From assembly GCA_022820365.1 (NCBI GenBank), contig JAJEFO010000003.1, positions 1 through 64,000 on the forward strand: a stretch of 64,000 bases of DNA, written 5' to 3'. This DNA is from Silicimonas sp. GTDB taxonomy: Bacteria > Pseudomonadota > Alphaproteobacteria > Rhodobacterales > Rhodobacteraceae. The position numbers and the translations under genes were made by a program. The notes beneath the pieces were generated by a model. It worked only from the letters and a program-made list of their open reading frames with translations, made no database searches and was not told the origin of the DNA. Shown here piece by piece: positions 1 through 12,611 of this stretch (positions are counted from its first letter, which is position 1; every line of letters starts with the position of its first letter).

Positions 1-30
1 TCTTTCGACATTCTTGATCTCCTTTCACTC

Positions 31-62
31 GGCAAGGGGTTGCCGTTCAACGGCCCCTTGCC
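31..62. other. Inverted repeat, possible transcription terminator stem
   Basis: A perfect 9-bp inverted repeat (GGCAAGGGG at 31-39, CCCCTTGCC at 54-62) encloses a 14-nt loop with a smaller internal repeat. It lies at the window edge, downstream of the 3' end of the alkB-like gene on the minus strand. No T-run follows on either strand, so an intrinsic terminator is only a possibility. I see no gene in 1-215. Confidence 0.4.
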
Positions 63-215
63 ACCATATGTTGATGTCCGAACGCCCCTTTGGACCGAAT
101 CATCCCCAAGCGCAAATCCCGACTTGGCTCATGGCATCTGCGGAACTTATTGTCCTCTCGGCGAGAACGGGCAACCCGGTTTCACGGCCAGCACCGGTTC
201 TGGAGCCGTACGGAC

Positions 216-823
216 CTATCCCGCCACCCGCATGGTGACGTTGATTCGGCCACCGTCGGGCAGAAGGGACGACGAACCGAACCGGATCCGGTCAATGCCG
301 TGATATGCCAGCCGCGCCGCACCCGAGAGCACGGCCACGTCGCCGGAATTCAGCCAGATGGATTGCGTCGGGCCGCCACGGGTCACCTGCCCGATCCGGA
401 ACAGCGCGTCATCTCCGAGGGAAATCGAAACGACCGGCCAGTCCAGATCGACCTCGTCCCGATCCTGGTGCAGTCCCATTTTCGAGCCTTCGCCGTAGAA
501 ATTGACGAGACATGAGTCCGGTGCGCGATCAACGCCCGAAATCGTCGACCAGACATCAAGCATTGCGATCGGAATCTCGGGCCAGGCTTCGCCATCCGGT
601 TGGAGAGAATCGTATCTGTAGCCGGCGCGGTCCGTGACCCAGCCGACCTTTCCGGCGGCACTCATTCTTACCGACATCTTCTTGCCGCCTGGCGTTTCAT
701 ACCTGCGCAAGGGCGCCTTTGCGGCAACGTCGCGCAAGTCGCCCACCATTTTGCGCTGCAGGTCCGGGGCAAGAAACCCTTCCAGATCTTGACGCCATTC
801 ACATCCAAAGGGGTGCCCGACAT
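216..823 (-). CDS. alkB: AlkB-like 2OG-Fe(II) dioxygenase, apparent N-terminal frameshift
   Basis: Iron- and 2-oxoglutarate-dependent oxygenase of the AlkB family, which reverses alkyl damage on DNA bases. The intact frame from ATG 749 (177 codons) holds the Fe ligands: LHQDRDE (HxD) and the distal His in AYHGIDRI, plus the cosubstrate arginine in GGRINVTMR near the C-terminus. The family normally has about 25 more residues at the start. These residues are present upstream in another frame, from ATG 823 (MSGTPLDVNGVKIWKGFL). The downstream frame supplies the continuation FLAPDLQRKMVGDLRDV. One extra G in the minus-strand GGG at 777-779 would join the two into a normal protein of about 202 residues. 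The cause is either a real single-base deletion or a sequence error. Translation from internal ATG 749 would give a shortened protein. The gene diverges from dnaK. Confidence 0.85.
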
Positions 824-1066
824 GCGCACACTATAGCTGGATGTCCGCAAGGTTCCATCGGGCACAAGATCAAGACTGCTGCCCTCCCGGCACCAATGCC
901 GCGAACGCACGCTGATCGTTGCCGCGTCTTTCGCCCCGTATCGTGCCCGCCGAGCGGCGTGCTGCCGAATTTGGCGCCGGCTGTCCGGACGCAAGTCGGC
1001 GAGTCGGCTCGGCGGGTCGTGTTCGCTTTCGGTTCAGACCCATTGTGAATTCGCTTTCCTGACCTG
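824..1066. other. Intergenic stretch, nothing recognised
   Basis: Region between the divergent alkB-like gene and the dnaK promoter. Open frames here have no recognisable domain and no ribosome binding site, and I see no RNA gene. It must contain the alkB promoter, but no convincing -35/-10 pair stands out on the minus strand. Confidence 0.5.
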
Positions 1067-1095
1067 CTTGCAGGCGCCAAGACCGCTACCTATAT
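1067..1095 (+). promoter_or_regulatory. Heat-shock-like promoter of dnaKJ
   Basis: CTTGCA at 1067-1072, a 17-bp spacer, then CTATAT at 1090-1095. A CTTG -35 element with a TATAT-type -10 is the pattern used by RpoH (sigma-32) in alphaproteobacteria; housekeeping sigma could also read it. The predicted start is near 1102, giving a 5' UTR of about 104 nt before dnaK. Confidence 0.6.
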
Positions 1096-1144
1096 ACCCC
1101 ACGAACCCGTGATCGCCCCTTGATGCGTCACGACTTATGGGATG

Positions 1145-1175
1145 GGAAACCGGTGCCGAACCGGGCCGGTTTTCC
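1145..1175 (+). promoter_or_regulatory. Hairpin in the dnaK 5' UTR
   Basis: GGAAACCGG (1145-1153) pairs with CCGGTTTTCC (1166-1175), leaving one bulged T, around a 12-nt loop. It sits about 30 nt before the dnaK start codon and inside the predicted leader. Its 3' arm (TTTTCC) could also pair with purine-rich sequence near the ribosome binding site (AAAGAGGA). A regulatory role is inference. Confidence 0.4.
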
Positions 1176-1205
1176 GGACATCGCCGAAAGAAAGAGGACA
1201 CAGGA

Positions 1206-3128
1206 ATGGGCAAAGTTATCGGTATTGACCTGGGTACAACGAACAGCTGCGTCGCCATCATGGATGGGTCCCAGCCCCGGGTGATCGAAAACACCGAAGG
1301 CGCGCGAACCACGCCATCAATCGTCGCGTTCACCGACAAGGAACGCCTTGTAGGGCAACCGGCTAAACGCCAGGCAGTCACGAATCCGGAGAACACCGTT
1401 TTCGCGGTCAAGCGCCTGATCGGACGTCGTGTCGACGATGCCGAGGTGACGAAGGACAAGAAGATCGTGCCATATGCCATCGTCGATGGCGGCAACGGTG
1501 ATGCTTGGGTCGAGGCGGGAGGCGAAAACTACTCGCCGTCCCAAATCTCGGCATTCATCCTTCAGAAGATGAAGGAAACTGCCGAGGGCTACCTTGGCGA
1601 GGACGTCGCGCAGGCCGTCATCACCGTGCCGGCCTACTTCAACGACGCGCAGCGCCAGGCCACGAAGGATGCGGGCAAGATCGCCGGGCTCGAGGTGCTG
1701 CGAATCATCAACGAGCCGACCGCCGCGGCCCTGGCCTACGGTCTCGACAAGAAGGAGACGAAGACCATTGCCGTCTATGATCTCGGCGGCGGCACCTTCG
1801 ACATCACGATCCTCGAGATCGATGACGGCCTCTTCGAGGTGAAGTCCACGAATGGCGACACGTTTCTCGGCGGCGAGGATTTCGACATGCGGGTCGTCAA
1901 CCACCTGGCCGAGGAGTTCAAGAAGGAGCACGGCGTTGACCTGACCGCCGACAAGATGGCGCTTCAGCGCCTGAAAGAGGCGGCAGAAAAGGCAAAGATC
2001 GAGCTTTCGAGCTCTTCCCAGACCGAGATCAACCAGCCGTTCATTTCGATGGATCCTGGCTCGGGTACGCCGCTCCACATGGTCATCAAGCTGACCCGCG
2101 CAAAGCTGGAGAGCCTTGTAAGCGACCTGATCAGGAAGTCGATCAAGCCGTGCCAGGCTGCCCTGAAGGATGCCGGCATCCCGAAGGACAGCATCGATGA
2201 AGTCGTTCTTGTCGGCGGCATGACGCGGATGCCGAAGGTCATCGAGGAAGTCACGAAGTTCTTCGGAAAGGAGCCGCACAAGGGCGTGAACCCCGACGAG
2301 GTCGTCGCCATGGGCGCTGCCATTCAGGCCGGCGTTCTCCAAGGTGACGTCAAGGACGTTGTCCTGCTCGACGTGACGCCGCTTTCCCTGGGCATCGAAA
2401 CGCTTGGTGGCGTCTTCACCCGGCTCATCGATCGCAACACGACGATTCCCACGAAAAAGTCACAGATCTTCTCTACCGCCGAGGACAACCAGAATGCGGT
2501 TACCATCCGCGTCTTCCAGGGCGAGCGCGAAATGGCGGCGGACAACAAGATTCTCGGTCAGTTCAACCTGGAAGAGATTCCTCCCGCGCCACGGGGAATG
2601 CCCCAGATCGAGGTGACCTTCGATATCGATGCCAACGGCATTGTCAGCGTGTCGGCCAAGGACAAGGGCACCGGCAAGGAACAGAAGATCACGATCCAGG
2701 CGTCGAGCGGCCTTTCGGACGAAGAAATCGAGCGGATGGTCAAGGATGCCGAGGAAAACGCCGAGGCCGACAGGGAACGCCGGGAGCTGGTCGAGGCGAA
2801 GAACAGCGCCGAAAGCAAGATCGACTACTACGAGAAGCAGATCAAGGAACATAGCGACAAGGTCGATCCGACCACCGTTGAGGCGATCGAGCTGGCCATC
2901 TCTGCACTCAAGGACGACCTCGAAAAGGACGATGTCACGGCAGAAAAGCTGCAATCCGGCATTCGCAACCTGGAAGAAGCGTCGATGAAACTGGGCGAGG
3001 CAATCTACAAGGCGCAGGCCGAGTCCGCTGGAGACACCGATCCGGACGCCGAAGACGAGCCGCGCGGTGTGGATGACGACATTGTCGATGCCGACTTCGA
3101 AGACCTCGAAGACGACAAGCGCGCTTGA
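1206..3128 (+). CDS. dnaK: Molecular chaperone DnaK (Hsp70)
   Basis: Cytosolic ATP-driven chaperone of 640 residues, the usual length. The start ATG 1206 begins [20 protein letters not shown], the canonical N-terminus and phosphate-1 loop; an in-frame ATG at 1137 would add 23 residues not seen in the family. The second phosphate loop ([12 protein letters not shown]) lies near residues 190-205. The interdomain linker and substrate-domain start ([16 protein letters not shown]) are near 390. The C-terminus is the acidic lid tail ending [18 protein letters not shown] precedes the start. The gene is followed after 73 bp by dnaJ, forming the usual dnaKJ operon behind a heat-shock-like promoter. grpE is elsewhere in the window, with hrcA. 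Confidence 0.99.
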   Translation: MGKVIGIDLGTTNSCVAIMDGSQPRVIENTEGARTTPSIVAFTDKERLVGQPAKRQAVTNPENTVFAVKRLIGRRVDDAEVTKDKKIVPYAIVDGGNGDAWVEAGGENYSPSQISAFILQKMKETAEGYLGEDVAQAVITVPAYFNDAQRQATKDAGKIAGLEVLRIINEPTAAALAYGLDKKETKTIAVYDLGGGTFDITILEIDDGLFEVKSTNGDTFLGGEDFDMRVVNHLAEEFKKEHGVDLTADKMALQRLKEAAEKAKIELSSSSQTEINQPFISMDPGSGTPLHMVIKLTRAKLESLVSDLIRKSIKPCQAALKDAGIPKDSIDEVVLVGGMTRMPKVIEEVTKFFGKEPHKGVNPDEVVAMGAAIQAGVLQGDVKDVVLLDVTPLSLGIETLGGVFTRLIDRNTTIPTKKSQIFSTAEDNQNAVTIRVFQGEREMAADNKILGQFNLEEIPPAPRGMPQIEVTFDIDANGIVSVSAKDKGTGKEQKITIQASSGLSDEEIERMVKDAEENAEADRERRELVEAKNSAESKIDYYEKQIKEHSDKVDPTTVEAIELAISALKDDLEKDDVTAEKLQSGIRNLEEASMKLGEAIYKAQAESAGDTDPDAEDEPRGVDDDIVDADFEDLEDDKRA

Positions 3129-3148
3129 CGCCGCTTGGCGCGACTCAC

Positions 3149-3177
3149 GACCGGCCCGAGGCCTTCTCGGGCCGGTC
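3149..3177 (+). terminator. Strong hairpin between dnaK and dnaJ
   Basis: A perfect 12-bp inverted repeat: GACCGGCCCGAG at 3149-3160, loop GCCTT, then CTCGGGCCGGTC at 3166-3177. It lies 20 nt after the dnaK stop and 24 nt before the dnaJ start. There is no T-run, so it is more likely a partial attenuator, or a processing and stabilising element that keeps DnaJ below DnaK, than a complete intrinsic terminator. Confidence 0.65.
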
Positions 3178-3201
3178 GCAGCGCTTCAAGGGGAATGAGA
3201 C

Positions 3202-4347
3202 ATGTCCAAGCGCGATTTCTACGAGGTTCTTGGGGTCGCCAGGGGTGCGTCATCCGAAGAGCTAAAGAAGGCATACCGGCGCAAGGCAAAGGACCTTCAC
3301 CCGGACCGCAACTCGGACAATCCAAACGCCGAAGCCCAGTTCAAGGAAGTCAACGAAGCATACGAAATCCTCAGGGACGCCGAAAAGAAGGCGGCCTATG
3401 ACCGCTTCGGTCATGCCGCGTTCGAGGGAGGCATGGGCGGCGGGGCGCATCCCGGACGCGAATACGCAGGAGGCGATTTCGCCAGCGCATTCTCGGATGT
3501 CTTTGACGATCTGTTCGGCGACATAACCGGATCTCGCCGCGGAAGAGGGCGCCAGCGCGCAACGCGCGGCTCGGACCTCCGCTACAACCTGCGTGTTGCG
3601 CTCGAAGACGCGTATGCGGGCATCCAGAAGTCCATCCGGGTACCGACCGCCCTGGCCTGCGAAACCTGCAACGGCACGGGAGCCGAAGGCGGCGCGGAAC
3701 CGGAATCCTGCCCGACATGCTCGGGATTGGGAAAGGTGCGCGCAAGCCAAGGCTTCTTCACGGTGGAACGTACCTGTCCCACCTGCTCTGGCGCCGGCCA
3801 GGTCATCAGGAATCCCTGCGGGTCCTGCGGCGGATCTGGGCGGGTCGCGAAGGAACGCTCGCTTTCCGTCAACATTCCCGTTGGCGTGGAAACCGGAACG
3901 CGTATCCGGCTCGCCGGTGAAGGCGAGGCGGGTTTGCGGGGAGGCCCGCCTGGCGATCTCTACATCTTTGTCAATGTCGCCGAGCATGCGTTGTTCCAGC
4001 GCGACGGAATGAACCTGTACTGTCAGGTGCCTGTTTCGATGGCGACGGCAGCACTCGGGGGCGACATCGAGGTTCCCACCATCGATGGCGGGCGCAGCCG
4101 CGTGAAGATTCCGACCGGCAGCCAGTCGGGCCGCCAGATGCGGCTTCGGGGCAAGGGGATGCCCCCGCTGAGGGGCGGAGGCCGTGGCGACATGATGGTC
4201 GAGCTTGCGGTCGAAACTCCGGTCAACCTGACTGCCAGGCAGAAGGAACTGCTCCTCGAGTTTGAAGAGCTCTCGGCAGAAAACAATCCCAACAGCTCGG
4301 GTTTTTTCGAGAAAGTGAAATCCTTCTGGGAAGGCATGAAGGCCTGA
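3202..4347 (+). CDS. dnaJ: Chaperone protein DnaJ (Hsp40)
   Basis: J-domain co-chaperone that stimulates DnaK ATPase and delivers substrates. 381 residues. The J domain is at residues 1-70 with the HPD motif (LHPDRN, near 33). A Gly-rich stretch ([20 protein letters not shown]) follows. Four zinc-binding CxxCxGxG repeats come next: [24 protein letters not shown] and CGSCGGSG, at roughly 150-215. The C-terminal substrate domains end at about 350. This is the full type I DnaJ architecture. AAGGGG lies upstream of ATG 3202. It is second in the dnaKJ operon and nothing recognisable follows it. Confidence 0.99.
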   Translation: MSKRDFYEVLGVARGASSEELKKAYRRKAKDLHPDRNSDNPNAEAQFKEVNEAYEILRDAEKKAAYDRFGHAAFEGGMGGGAHPGREYAGGDFASAFSDVFDDLFGDITGSRRGRGRQRATRGSDLRYNLRVALEDAYAGIQKSIRVPTALACETCNGTGAEGGAEPESCPTCSGLGKVRASQGFFTVERTCPTCSGAGQVIRNPCGSCGGSGRVAKERSLSVNIPVGVETGTRIRLAGEGEAGLRGGPPGDLYIFVNVAEHALFQRDGMNLYCQVPVSMATAALGGDIEVPTIDGGRSRVKIPTGSQSGRQMRLRGKGMPPLRGGGRGDMMVELAVETPVNLTARQKELLLEFEELSAENNPNSSGFFEKVKSFWEGMKA

Positions 4348-4752
4348 ACGGCGGGCCGCAACAAGGCACGAATATCGGTGCATCCCTTGAACGCACGGGC
4401 TGAAGTTGCCGACCAATCAAGCCACGTCCATTCGCCGTGACTGCTCGCCGCCCTGACGGGGCTGAACGGCGCATCCGACAATCCTTGCAGCGGAATGACG
4501 GACGTGCGCGCGTTTGCCGGACAAATCTGACTGGCGTCCCCTCTGTTCCAGCATGCTCGCCAGCTCTGAAGAAATTCCGGCACCCTTTCGGCGGGACGTG
4601 CCCGCAGGTCCGCACAAAGGAGCGGCGGAGCGCATCGAGCGCGCGGACGCGATCCCAGTGCGCTCAAGCCCGAAATGCTGTGCCGGTCGAATGATCATGC
4701 GGCAGCATCCATGGCCTGCAGGAAAGACTCGCGCCGCTGATTGCCGCGAGGT
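4348..4752. other. 405-bp gap between convergent dnaJ and secA, nothing recognised
   Basis: dnaJ (plus) and secA (minus) converge on this stretch. Several short open frames exist on both strands, but none has a recognisable domain or a convincing ribosome binding site. I see no perfect terminator hairpin with a T-run. It is long for a convergent gap in this compact chromosome, so it could hide a small RNA or a decayed gene. Confidence 0.4.
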
Positions 4753-7443
<2,691 letters not shown>

Positions 7444-7622
7444 TCGCAGCGCCTCTTGGCATCAGGACTGACGAGATCGTGTGAGGGGATGAGCTTGCCC
7501 GTGCCTCTGGCCCGCCATAGAAGGGCAAGGAAACAGCCGCCTCGCCAACGTTCAGCGATTTAAGGGGCGGGTATCCTGCTGTCAACTTCGCCCGGACTTC
7601 CGGCCCCACTCGAGGACACAAC

Positions 7623-8474
7623 ATGACTTCAAGAACAAGGCTTGCCGCCTTCGCGACCGTGATCGCACTGACACTTCCGACGAGTGCGTTCGGGGAAGAG
7701 CATGTCCGCGCGGATACGGTCGTGGCAACCGTAAACGGCACGGACATCACCTTGGGACACATGATCCTGCTGAAGCAGCGCCTCCCGGACCAGTACCGGC
7801 AACTTCCGGGCGACGTCCTCTTCGAAGGAATTCTCGACCAGCTTGTTCAGCATGCGTTGCTTGGCAGCGTGGTCGAGCCTCTTCCGCTCAGAGTGCGCCT
7901 GACACTGGAAAACGAGGAGCGCGCGCTTCGCGCCAACGAGGAAATGCGGCGCGTGGCGTCTGCCGCCATGACGAACGAGGCCCTGCAGGAAGCATATGAC
8001 CAGGCCTACGGTTCGGCCGAACCCCAGACCGAGTACAACGCCTCGCACATTCTCGTGACAACGGAAGATGAAGCGCTTGCGCTCGTGACGGAATTGGATG
8101 GCGGGGCCGACTTCGCCGCGCTCGCAAAGGAAAGGTCCACCGGACCCTCCGGGCCCAGTGGCGGAGAGTTGGGCTGGTTCGCCAGGGGCGCAATGGTGCC
8201 TCCGTTTGATGCCGCGGTCGCTGCACTCGAGACCGGAACGATTTCGGCACCGGTGCAGACGCAGTTTGGCTGGCACGTCATCAAGCTCAACGGGACGCGA
8301 ACGAAGGACGTGCCGACCATTGCCGAGGTTCAGGGAGAGCTTCTTGAAAGCATCCAGCGATCCGCGATCGAAAGCCGTCTGGAAGAGTTGACGGCCGGTG
8401 CCGACATAACGCGCAAGACAGCGGATGACATCGACCCAATCATTCTGGACGATCTCTCGCTCGTGGGTGGCTGA
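7623..8474 (+). CDS. Exported parvulin-type peptidyl-prolyl isomerase
   Basis: Periplasmic PPIase/chaperone of 283 residues. A signal peptide spans about residues 1-24 (Arg-rich start, hydrophobic core, cleavage near SAFG-EE). A SurA/PrsA-like N-terminal helical region (NGTDITLGHMILLKQRLPDQ) follows. The parvulin domain, from about 138 to 225, has typical blocks: ASHILV, AKERSTGPSGPSGGELGWF and FGWHVIKL. It probably helps fold outer-membrane or periplasmic proteins. First gene of a tight plus-strand operon with argJ (2-bp gap) and mutT. Its place between secA and argJ is usual in Rhodobacterales. There is no lipobox. Confidence 0.93.
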   Translation: MTSRTRLAAFATVIALTLPTSAFGEEHVRADTVVATVNGTDITLGHMILLKQRLPDQYRQLPGDVLFEGILDQLVQHALLGSVVEPLPLRVRLTLENEERALRANEEMRRVASAAMTNEALQEAYDQAYGSAEPQTEYNASHILVTTEDEALALVTELDGGADFAALAKERSTGPSGPSGGELGWFARGAMVPPFDAAVAALETGTISAPVQTQFGWHVIKLNGTRTKDVPTIAEVQGELLESIQRSAIESRLEELTAGADITRKTADDIDPIILDDLSLVGG

Positions 8475-8476
8475 CG

Positions 8477-9706
8477 TTGGCCGGCAACCTCCCCGTCTCC
8501 CCGCTGGCCCCCGAGGGCGGATTTCCGGATCTGCCCGCGATCGCCGGTGTCCGGTTCGCGACGGCGGCAGCCGGCATAAAATACGAGAGCCGCGCCGACG
8601 TCATGCTGGCCGAGCTGGCGCCCGGCACGACCATTGCCGGAACGTTCACCGGGTCGAAGACCCGCGCCGCGCCGGTGCTGGACTGCCAGGAAAAGATTGG
8701 AACGCCATCAGAGGCCGGTGCGGCCATTGTCGTCAATGCCGGAAACGCGAATGCATTCACTGGCGCGGCAGGCGCGACCTCGGTCAAGGCCATCACGAAC
8801 GCGGTCGCAAACGCGACCGGTATCCCGGAAGGCCGGGTCTTCACGTCCTCCACCGGCGTCATAGGCGAGCCGCTCCCCCACGATCGAATTGTCGCGACGC
8901 TTGCGGCGCTGGTCGAGAAGCTGGATGTACATGGCATCTCCGACGCCGCGCGCGCGATCATGACCACCGACACGTTCCCGAAAGGAGCTTGCCGGTCTGT
9001 CGATGTCGACGGAAGAAGCATTCGCATCGTCGGAATCGCGAAAGGCTCCGGCATGATCGCGCCCGACATGGCAACGATGCTTGTCTACATCTTCACCGAT
9101 GCCCGGATCTCGCAGGCCAGGCTTCAGTCGCTCGTGGCTGCCGCCTGCGACAAGACCTTCAACTGCATCACCGTCGACAGCGACACGTCAACCTCCGACA
9201 CGCTGCTCGCCGCCGCGACGGGAGCGTCGGGCGTTGACGTGGAGGACAGCGATGCCTTCGCGGCGGCCCTTGCAGAAGTCATGGATGATCTTGCAAGGCA
9301 GGTCGTGCGTGACGGCGAAGGGGCCAGCAAGTTCGTCACTGTCAGCGTCACTGGCGCCGCGAGCGAAAGCGATGCCCGCCAGGTCGCATTCGCAATCGCA
9401 AACTCGCCATTGGTCAAGACGGCGATTGCAGGCGAGGATCCGAATTGGGGTCGAGTCGTCATGGCGGTTGGCAAGTCGGGTGCCGAAGCCGACCGGGACC
9501 GGCTTTCGATCCGGTTTGGAAACGTGCTGGTTGCAAAGGATGGCAGGGTCGCTCCCGGCTACGTGGAAGCAGAGGCCGCCCGGCACATGAATGGCGACAA
9601 CGTGTCCGTCTCGGTAGAGCTTGGCCTGGGAGCCGGCGCTGCAACGGTCTACACCTGCGACCTTACGGAAAGATACATTGCCATCAACGCGGACTATCGT
9701 TCGTGA
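8477..9706 (+). CDS. argJ: Bifunctional ornithine acetyltransferase / N-acetylglutamate synthase ArgJ
   Basis: Arginine biosynthesis: transfers the acetyl group from N-acetylornithine to glutamate, and may also make N-acetylglutamate from acetyl-CoA. 409 residues. The precursor self-cleaves at the Ala-Thr bond in GMIAPDMATMLVYIFTDA, near residues 195-212; the Thr becomes the nucleophile of the beta chain. The C-terminus ends YIAINADYRS, as in the family. The start appears to be TTG 8477, two bases after the PPIase stop; the next ATG (residue about 38) would cut into conserved sequence. The stop overlaps the mutT start as GTGA. argG, a later step of the pathway, is 20 kb downstream. Confidence 0.98.
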   Translation: MAGNLPVSPLAPEGGFPDLPAIAGVRFATAAAGIKYESRADVMLAELAPGTTIAGTFTGSKTRAAPVLDCQEKIGTPSEAGAAIVVNAGNANAFTGAAGATSVKAITNAVANATGIPEGRVFTSSTGVIGEPLPHDRIVATLAALVEKLDVHGISDAARAIMTTDTFPKGACRSVDVDGRSIRIVGIAKGSGMIAPDMATMLVYIFTDARISQARLQSLVAAACDKTFNCITVDSDTSTSDTLLAAATGASGVDVEDSDAFAAALAEVMDDLARQVVRDGEGASKFVTVSVTGAASESDARQVAFAIANSPLVKTAIAGEDPNWGRVVMAVGKSGAEADRDRLSIRFGNVLVAKDGRVAPGYVEAEAARHMNGDNVSVSVELGLGAGAATVYTCDLTERYIAINADYRS

Positions 9707-10101
9707 CGATCGTCCTCGTGTCCGCAGTGGCCCTCGTCGACCCCGATGGCCGTGTTCTTCTCGCCCAAAGGCCAAATGGCAAGTCGATGGCCGGACTTTG
9801 GGAGTTTCCGGGCGGAAAGGTCGAGGACGGCGAGGCTCCGGAGGCGGCGCTCATACGGGAGTTGCGCGAGGAGCTCGGGATCGAAACCTGGGAAAGCTGC
9901 CTTGCGCCGCTGACCTTCGCGAGCCATGCCTATGACGATTTTCACCTCCTGATGCCGCTCTTTGCCTGCCGGAAGTGGCAGGGCACGCCGGCCTCAAGGG
10001 AAGGACAGAATCTCAAATGGGTCAGGCCCGCCGCGCTGCGCGACTACCCGATGCCGCCCGCCGACATTCCGTTGATTCCGGTGCTCAGGGACTGGCTGTA
10101 G
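9703..10101 (+). CDS. mutT: 8-oxo-dGTP diphosphatase MutT
   Basis: NUDIX hydrolase that removes oxidised guanine nucleotides from the pool. 132 residues. The Nudix box GGKVEDGEAPEAALIRELRE continues EELGI, giving all catalytic Glu residues at roughly 39-61. SMAGLWEFPGGK and the C-terminal PADIPLIPVLRDWL match MutT. The start is GTG 9703, overlapping the argJ stop (GTGA), so translation is probably coupled. It converges on infB with a 29-bp gap. It is one of two Nudix genes here; the other (28291-28896) is CoA-pyrophosphatase-like. Confidence 0.95.
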   Translation: MTIVLVSAVALVDPDGRVLLAQRPNGKSMAGLWEFPGGKVEDGEAPEAALIRELREELGIETWESCLAPLTFASHAYDDFHLLMPLFACRKWQGTPASREGQNLKWVRPAALRDYPMPPADIPLIPVLRDWL

Positions 10102-10130
10102 CCTGATTCTGCCGCTCGACGCCGCAAGTG

Positions 10131-12611
10131 TCAGGTGAGCGTACGCTCGACCTCCTCGCGTTCGAAGATCTCGATGACATCGCCTTCCTTGATGTCATCG
10201 TAGCTTTCGAAGGCCATGCCACATTCCTGGCCGGACGGAACCTCGGTCACCTCGTCCTTGAAGCGCTTCAGCGTCTTCAAGATTCCCTCGTGGATCACCA
10301 CGTCGTCGCGCAGGAGACGCACGCCTGCAGAGCGCCGCGCGGTTCCTTCGGTCACGAGGCAGCCCGCGATGCGGCCCACGCCCGACACCTTGAAGGCCTC
10401 CTTGACCTGTGCGTAGCCGATGAACCTCTCGCGCAACTCCGATGACAGGAGCCCGCTGGCCGCGGCTTTCGCGTCGTCCACGAGATCGTAGATCACGCTG
10501 TAATAGCGAACGTCCACGCCCTTCTGGTTCGCGGCGTTTCGCGCAGGCGTGTTGGCGCGCACGTTGAAGCCGAAGACCGGAGCGCCGCTTGCCTCGGCAA
10601 GGCCGACATCCGACTCTGTTATGGCACCGACACCCGAATGCAGGACGCGAATGCGCACTTCCTCGTTGCCGATCTTTTCCATCGCCTGGACGATGGCCTC
10701 CGCACTGCCTTGCACGTCCGCCTTCACGACAAGCGGCATTTCGACGACGCTTTCGCCGTCCTTCGCCTTCTGCAGCATTTGTTCAATGGTAGTCGCGGCT
10801 CCGGCAGCGGCGCGCTTTTCCTTGGCCTGGCTTGCCCTGTAGTCTGAAATCTCGCGCGCCTGCGCTTCCGTGTCGACAACGTTCAGGACATCGCCGGCTT
10901 CGGGCGTACCGTTCAGGCCCAGAACCTCGACCGGCACGGAAGGCCCGGCCTCCTTGACCCGCTCGCCCTTGTCGTTCTCCATCGCGCGAACCTTGCCCCA
11001 TTGCTCTCCGACGACGAAGATGTCGCCCTGCCGAAGCGTTCCGTTCTGAACAAGGACAGTAGCAACCGGACCGCGTCCGACATCAAGCTGGGCCTCGATG
11101 ACCGCTCCCTGGGCCGCACGATCCGGATTGGCCTTGAGTTCGAGGATTTCGGCCTGAAGCGCAATTGCCTCAAGCAATTCGTCAAGCCCGTTCCCTTTGA
11201 CAGCCGAGACCTCCACGTCCTGCACCTCGCCAGACATCTTCTCGACGACCACTTCCTGCTGTAGAAGCTCGGTGCGAACGTTGTCGGGGCTGGCCGCCGG
11301 CAGGTCCGTCTTGTTGATCGCGACAATGATCGGCACGTCGGCAGCCTTGGCATGATTGATCGCCTCGATCGTCTGCGGCATGACGGAATCGTCGGCCGCG
11401 ACGACAAGCACCACGATATCCGTGACCTGCGCGCCGCGCGCCCGCATGGACGTGAACGCCGCGTGGCCCGGCGTGTCCAGGAATGTCAGAACCGATTTTT
11501 CCCGCGTCGTGACCTGGTATGCGCCAATATGCTGCGTGATGCCGCCGGCCTCGCCCGCAGTGACCTTGGTCTCGCGAATGGCGTCGAGAAGCGATGTCTT
11601 TCCATGATCAACGTGGCCCATGACCGTAATGACCGGCGGACGCGGGCTCAAGTCTTCGTCCTTGTCCTCAACCGTGTCGATCACGTCCTCGACATCCGCA
11701 TCGGACACCCGCTGCACGCTGTGACCAAAAGACTCGATGATGAGCTCGGCCGTATCTGCGTCGATCGTCTGGTTCTGGGTTGCCATGATGCCGTTCGTCA
11801 TCAGCGCCTTGACGACATCTGCAACGCGCTCCGACATGCGGTTCGCCAGCTCGCTGACCATGATCGCTTCGGGAAGCTGAACGGTGCGCATGACCTTTTC
11901 GCGTTCCTGCGTGCCGCTCGTGGCCTTCTGGCGTGCCCGCTCCTGCTTTCGCCTCATCGCCGCAAGCGAACGCTGCCGGCCGCCTTCACCGGACAGCGCC
12001 TGGTTCAGCGTCAGCTTTCCTTCGCGCCTTCCGCCGGCGCTGCGAGACCGGCCGCCCCGATTGTCGCGGCGCGGCTCTCGCTCCTCCCGCTGCTCACGTT
12101 TCGGCGCAGTCTTTCCGCCACCGCGCGCTGGAGCGGGCTCTGCAGCGGATGCCTGCTCTGCTGCCGCGCGCGCGCGCGCGGCCTCTGCCTTCTTGCGTTC
12201 CTCTTCTTCCGCTTTCGTCCGGGCTCTCTCTGCGCGTTCCTGTTCCTCGCGTTCCTTGGCAACAGCCTCGGCCTTGCGCCTTTCGCGCTCTTCGGCGCGA
12301 GCCCTTTCCTCGTCGGCGCGCTTCTTGGCTTCATCGGCCTCCGTCGCCTTGGCGGCCGCCAACGCCTTCATTCGGCGCTCGAGTTCCGCATCCGAAATTC
12401 CGGCTGGCCGATTGGACGGGTCCGTAGCCTGAACAGTTGCCGCCTTTGGCTGGGATGGCGTCTTGGCAGCACCGGGCTTCGGCACGACAACGCGCTTGCG
12501 CTTCGTTTCGACCACGACGTTCTTGGTTCTGCCATGCGAAAAGCTCTGCTTCACCTGGCCGGGGCCGCGTGCACGCAGGCCGAGCGTCTTCTTGCCGTCA
12601 CTTTCGCTCAT
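10131..12611 (-). CDS. infB: Translation initiation factor IF-2
   Basis: GTPase that positions fMet-tRNA on the 30S subunit and promotes subunit joining. 826 residues. The N-terminal 200 or so residues are low-complexity Lys/Arg/Glu/Ala, as in other long proteobacterial IF-2 proteins. G1 is [13 protein letters not shown]3 is DTPGHAAF, and G4 is NKTDLP. The C-terminal fMet-tRNA binding region includes [19 protein letters not shown]. The start overlaps the ylxR stop by 4 nt. Last gene of rimP-nusA-ylxR-infB; rbfA and truB, which often follow, are not here. Confidence 0.99.
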   Translation of the reverse strand: MSESDGKKTLGLRARGPGQVKQSFSHGRTKNVVVETKRKRVVVPKPGAAKTPSQPKAATVQATDPSNRPAGISDAELERRMKALAAAKATEADEAKKRADEERARAEERERRKAEAVAKEREEQERAERARTKAEEEERKKAEAARARAAAEQASAAEPAPARGGGKTAPKREQREEREPRRDNRGGRSRSAGGRREGKLTLNQALSGEGGRQRSLAAMRRKQERARQKATSGTQEREKVMRTVQLPEAIMVSELANRMSERVADVVKALMTNGIMATQNQTIDADTAELIIESFGHSVQRVSDADVEDVIDTVEDKDEDLSPRPPVITVMGHVDHGKTSLLDAIRETKVTAGEAGGITQHIGAYQVTTREKSVLTFLDTPGHAAFTSMRARGAQVTDIVVLVVAADDSVMPQTIEAINHAKAADVPIIVAINKTDLPAASPDNVRTELLQQEVVVEKMSGEVQDVEVSAVKGNGLDELLEAIALQAEILELKANPDRAAQGAVIEAQLDVGRGPVATVLVQNGTLRQGDIFVVGEQWGKVRAMENDKGERVKEAGPSVPVEVLGLNGTPEAGDVLNVVDTEAQAREISDYRASQAKEKRAAAGAATTIEQMLQKAKDGESVVEMPLVVKADVQGSAEAIVQAMEKIGNEEVRIRVLHSGVGAITESDVGLAEASGAPVFGFNVRANTPARNAANQKGVDVRYYSVIYDLVDDAKAAASGLLSSELRERFIGYAQVKEAFKVSGVGRIAGCLVTEGTARRSAGVRLLRDDVVIHEGILKTLKRFKDEVTEVPSGQECGMAFESYDDIKEGDVIEIFEREEVERTLT

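Noticed and set aside
7494..7529. 7-bp inverted repeat CTTGCCC/GGGCAAG between secA and the PPIase gene
   Set aside because: Short arms with a 22-nt spacing; could be an operator but nothing else supports it.
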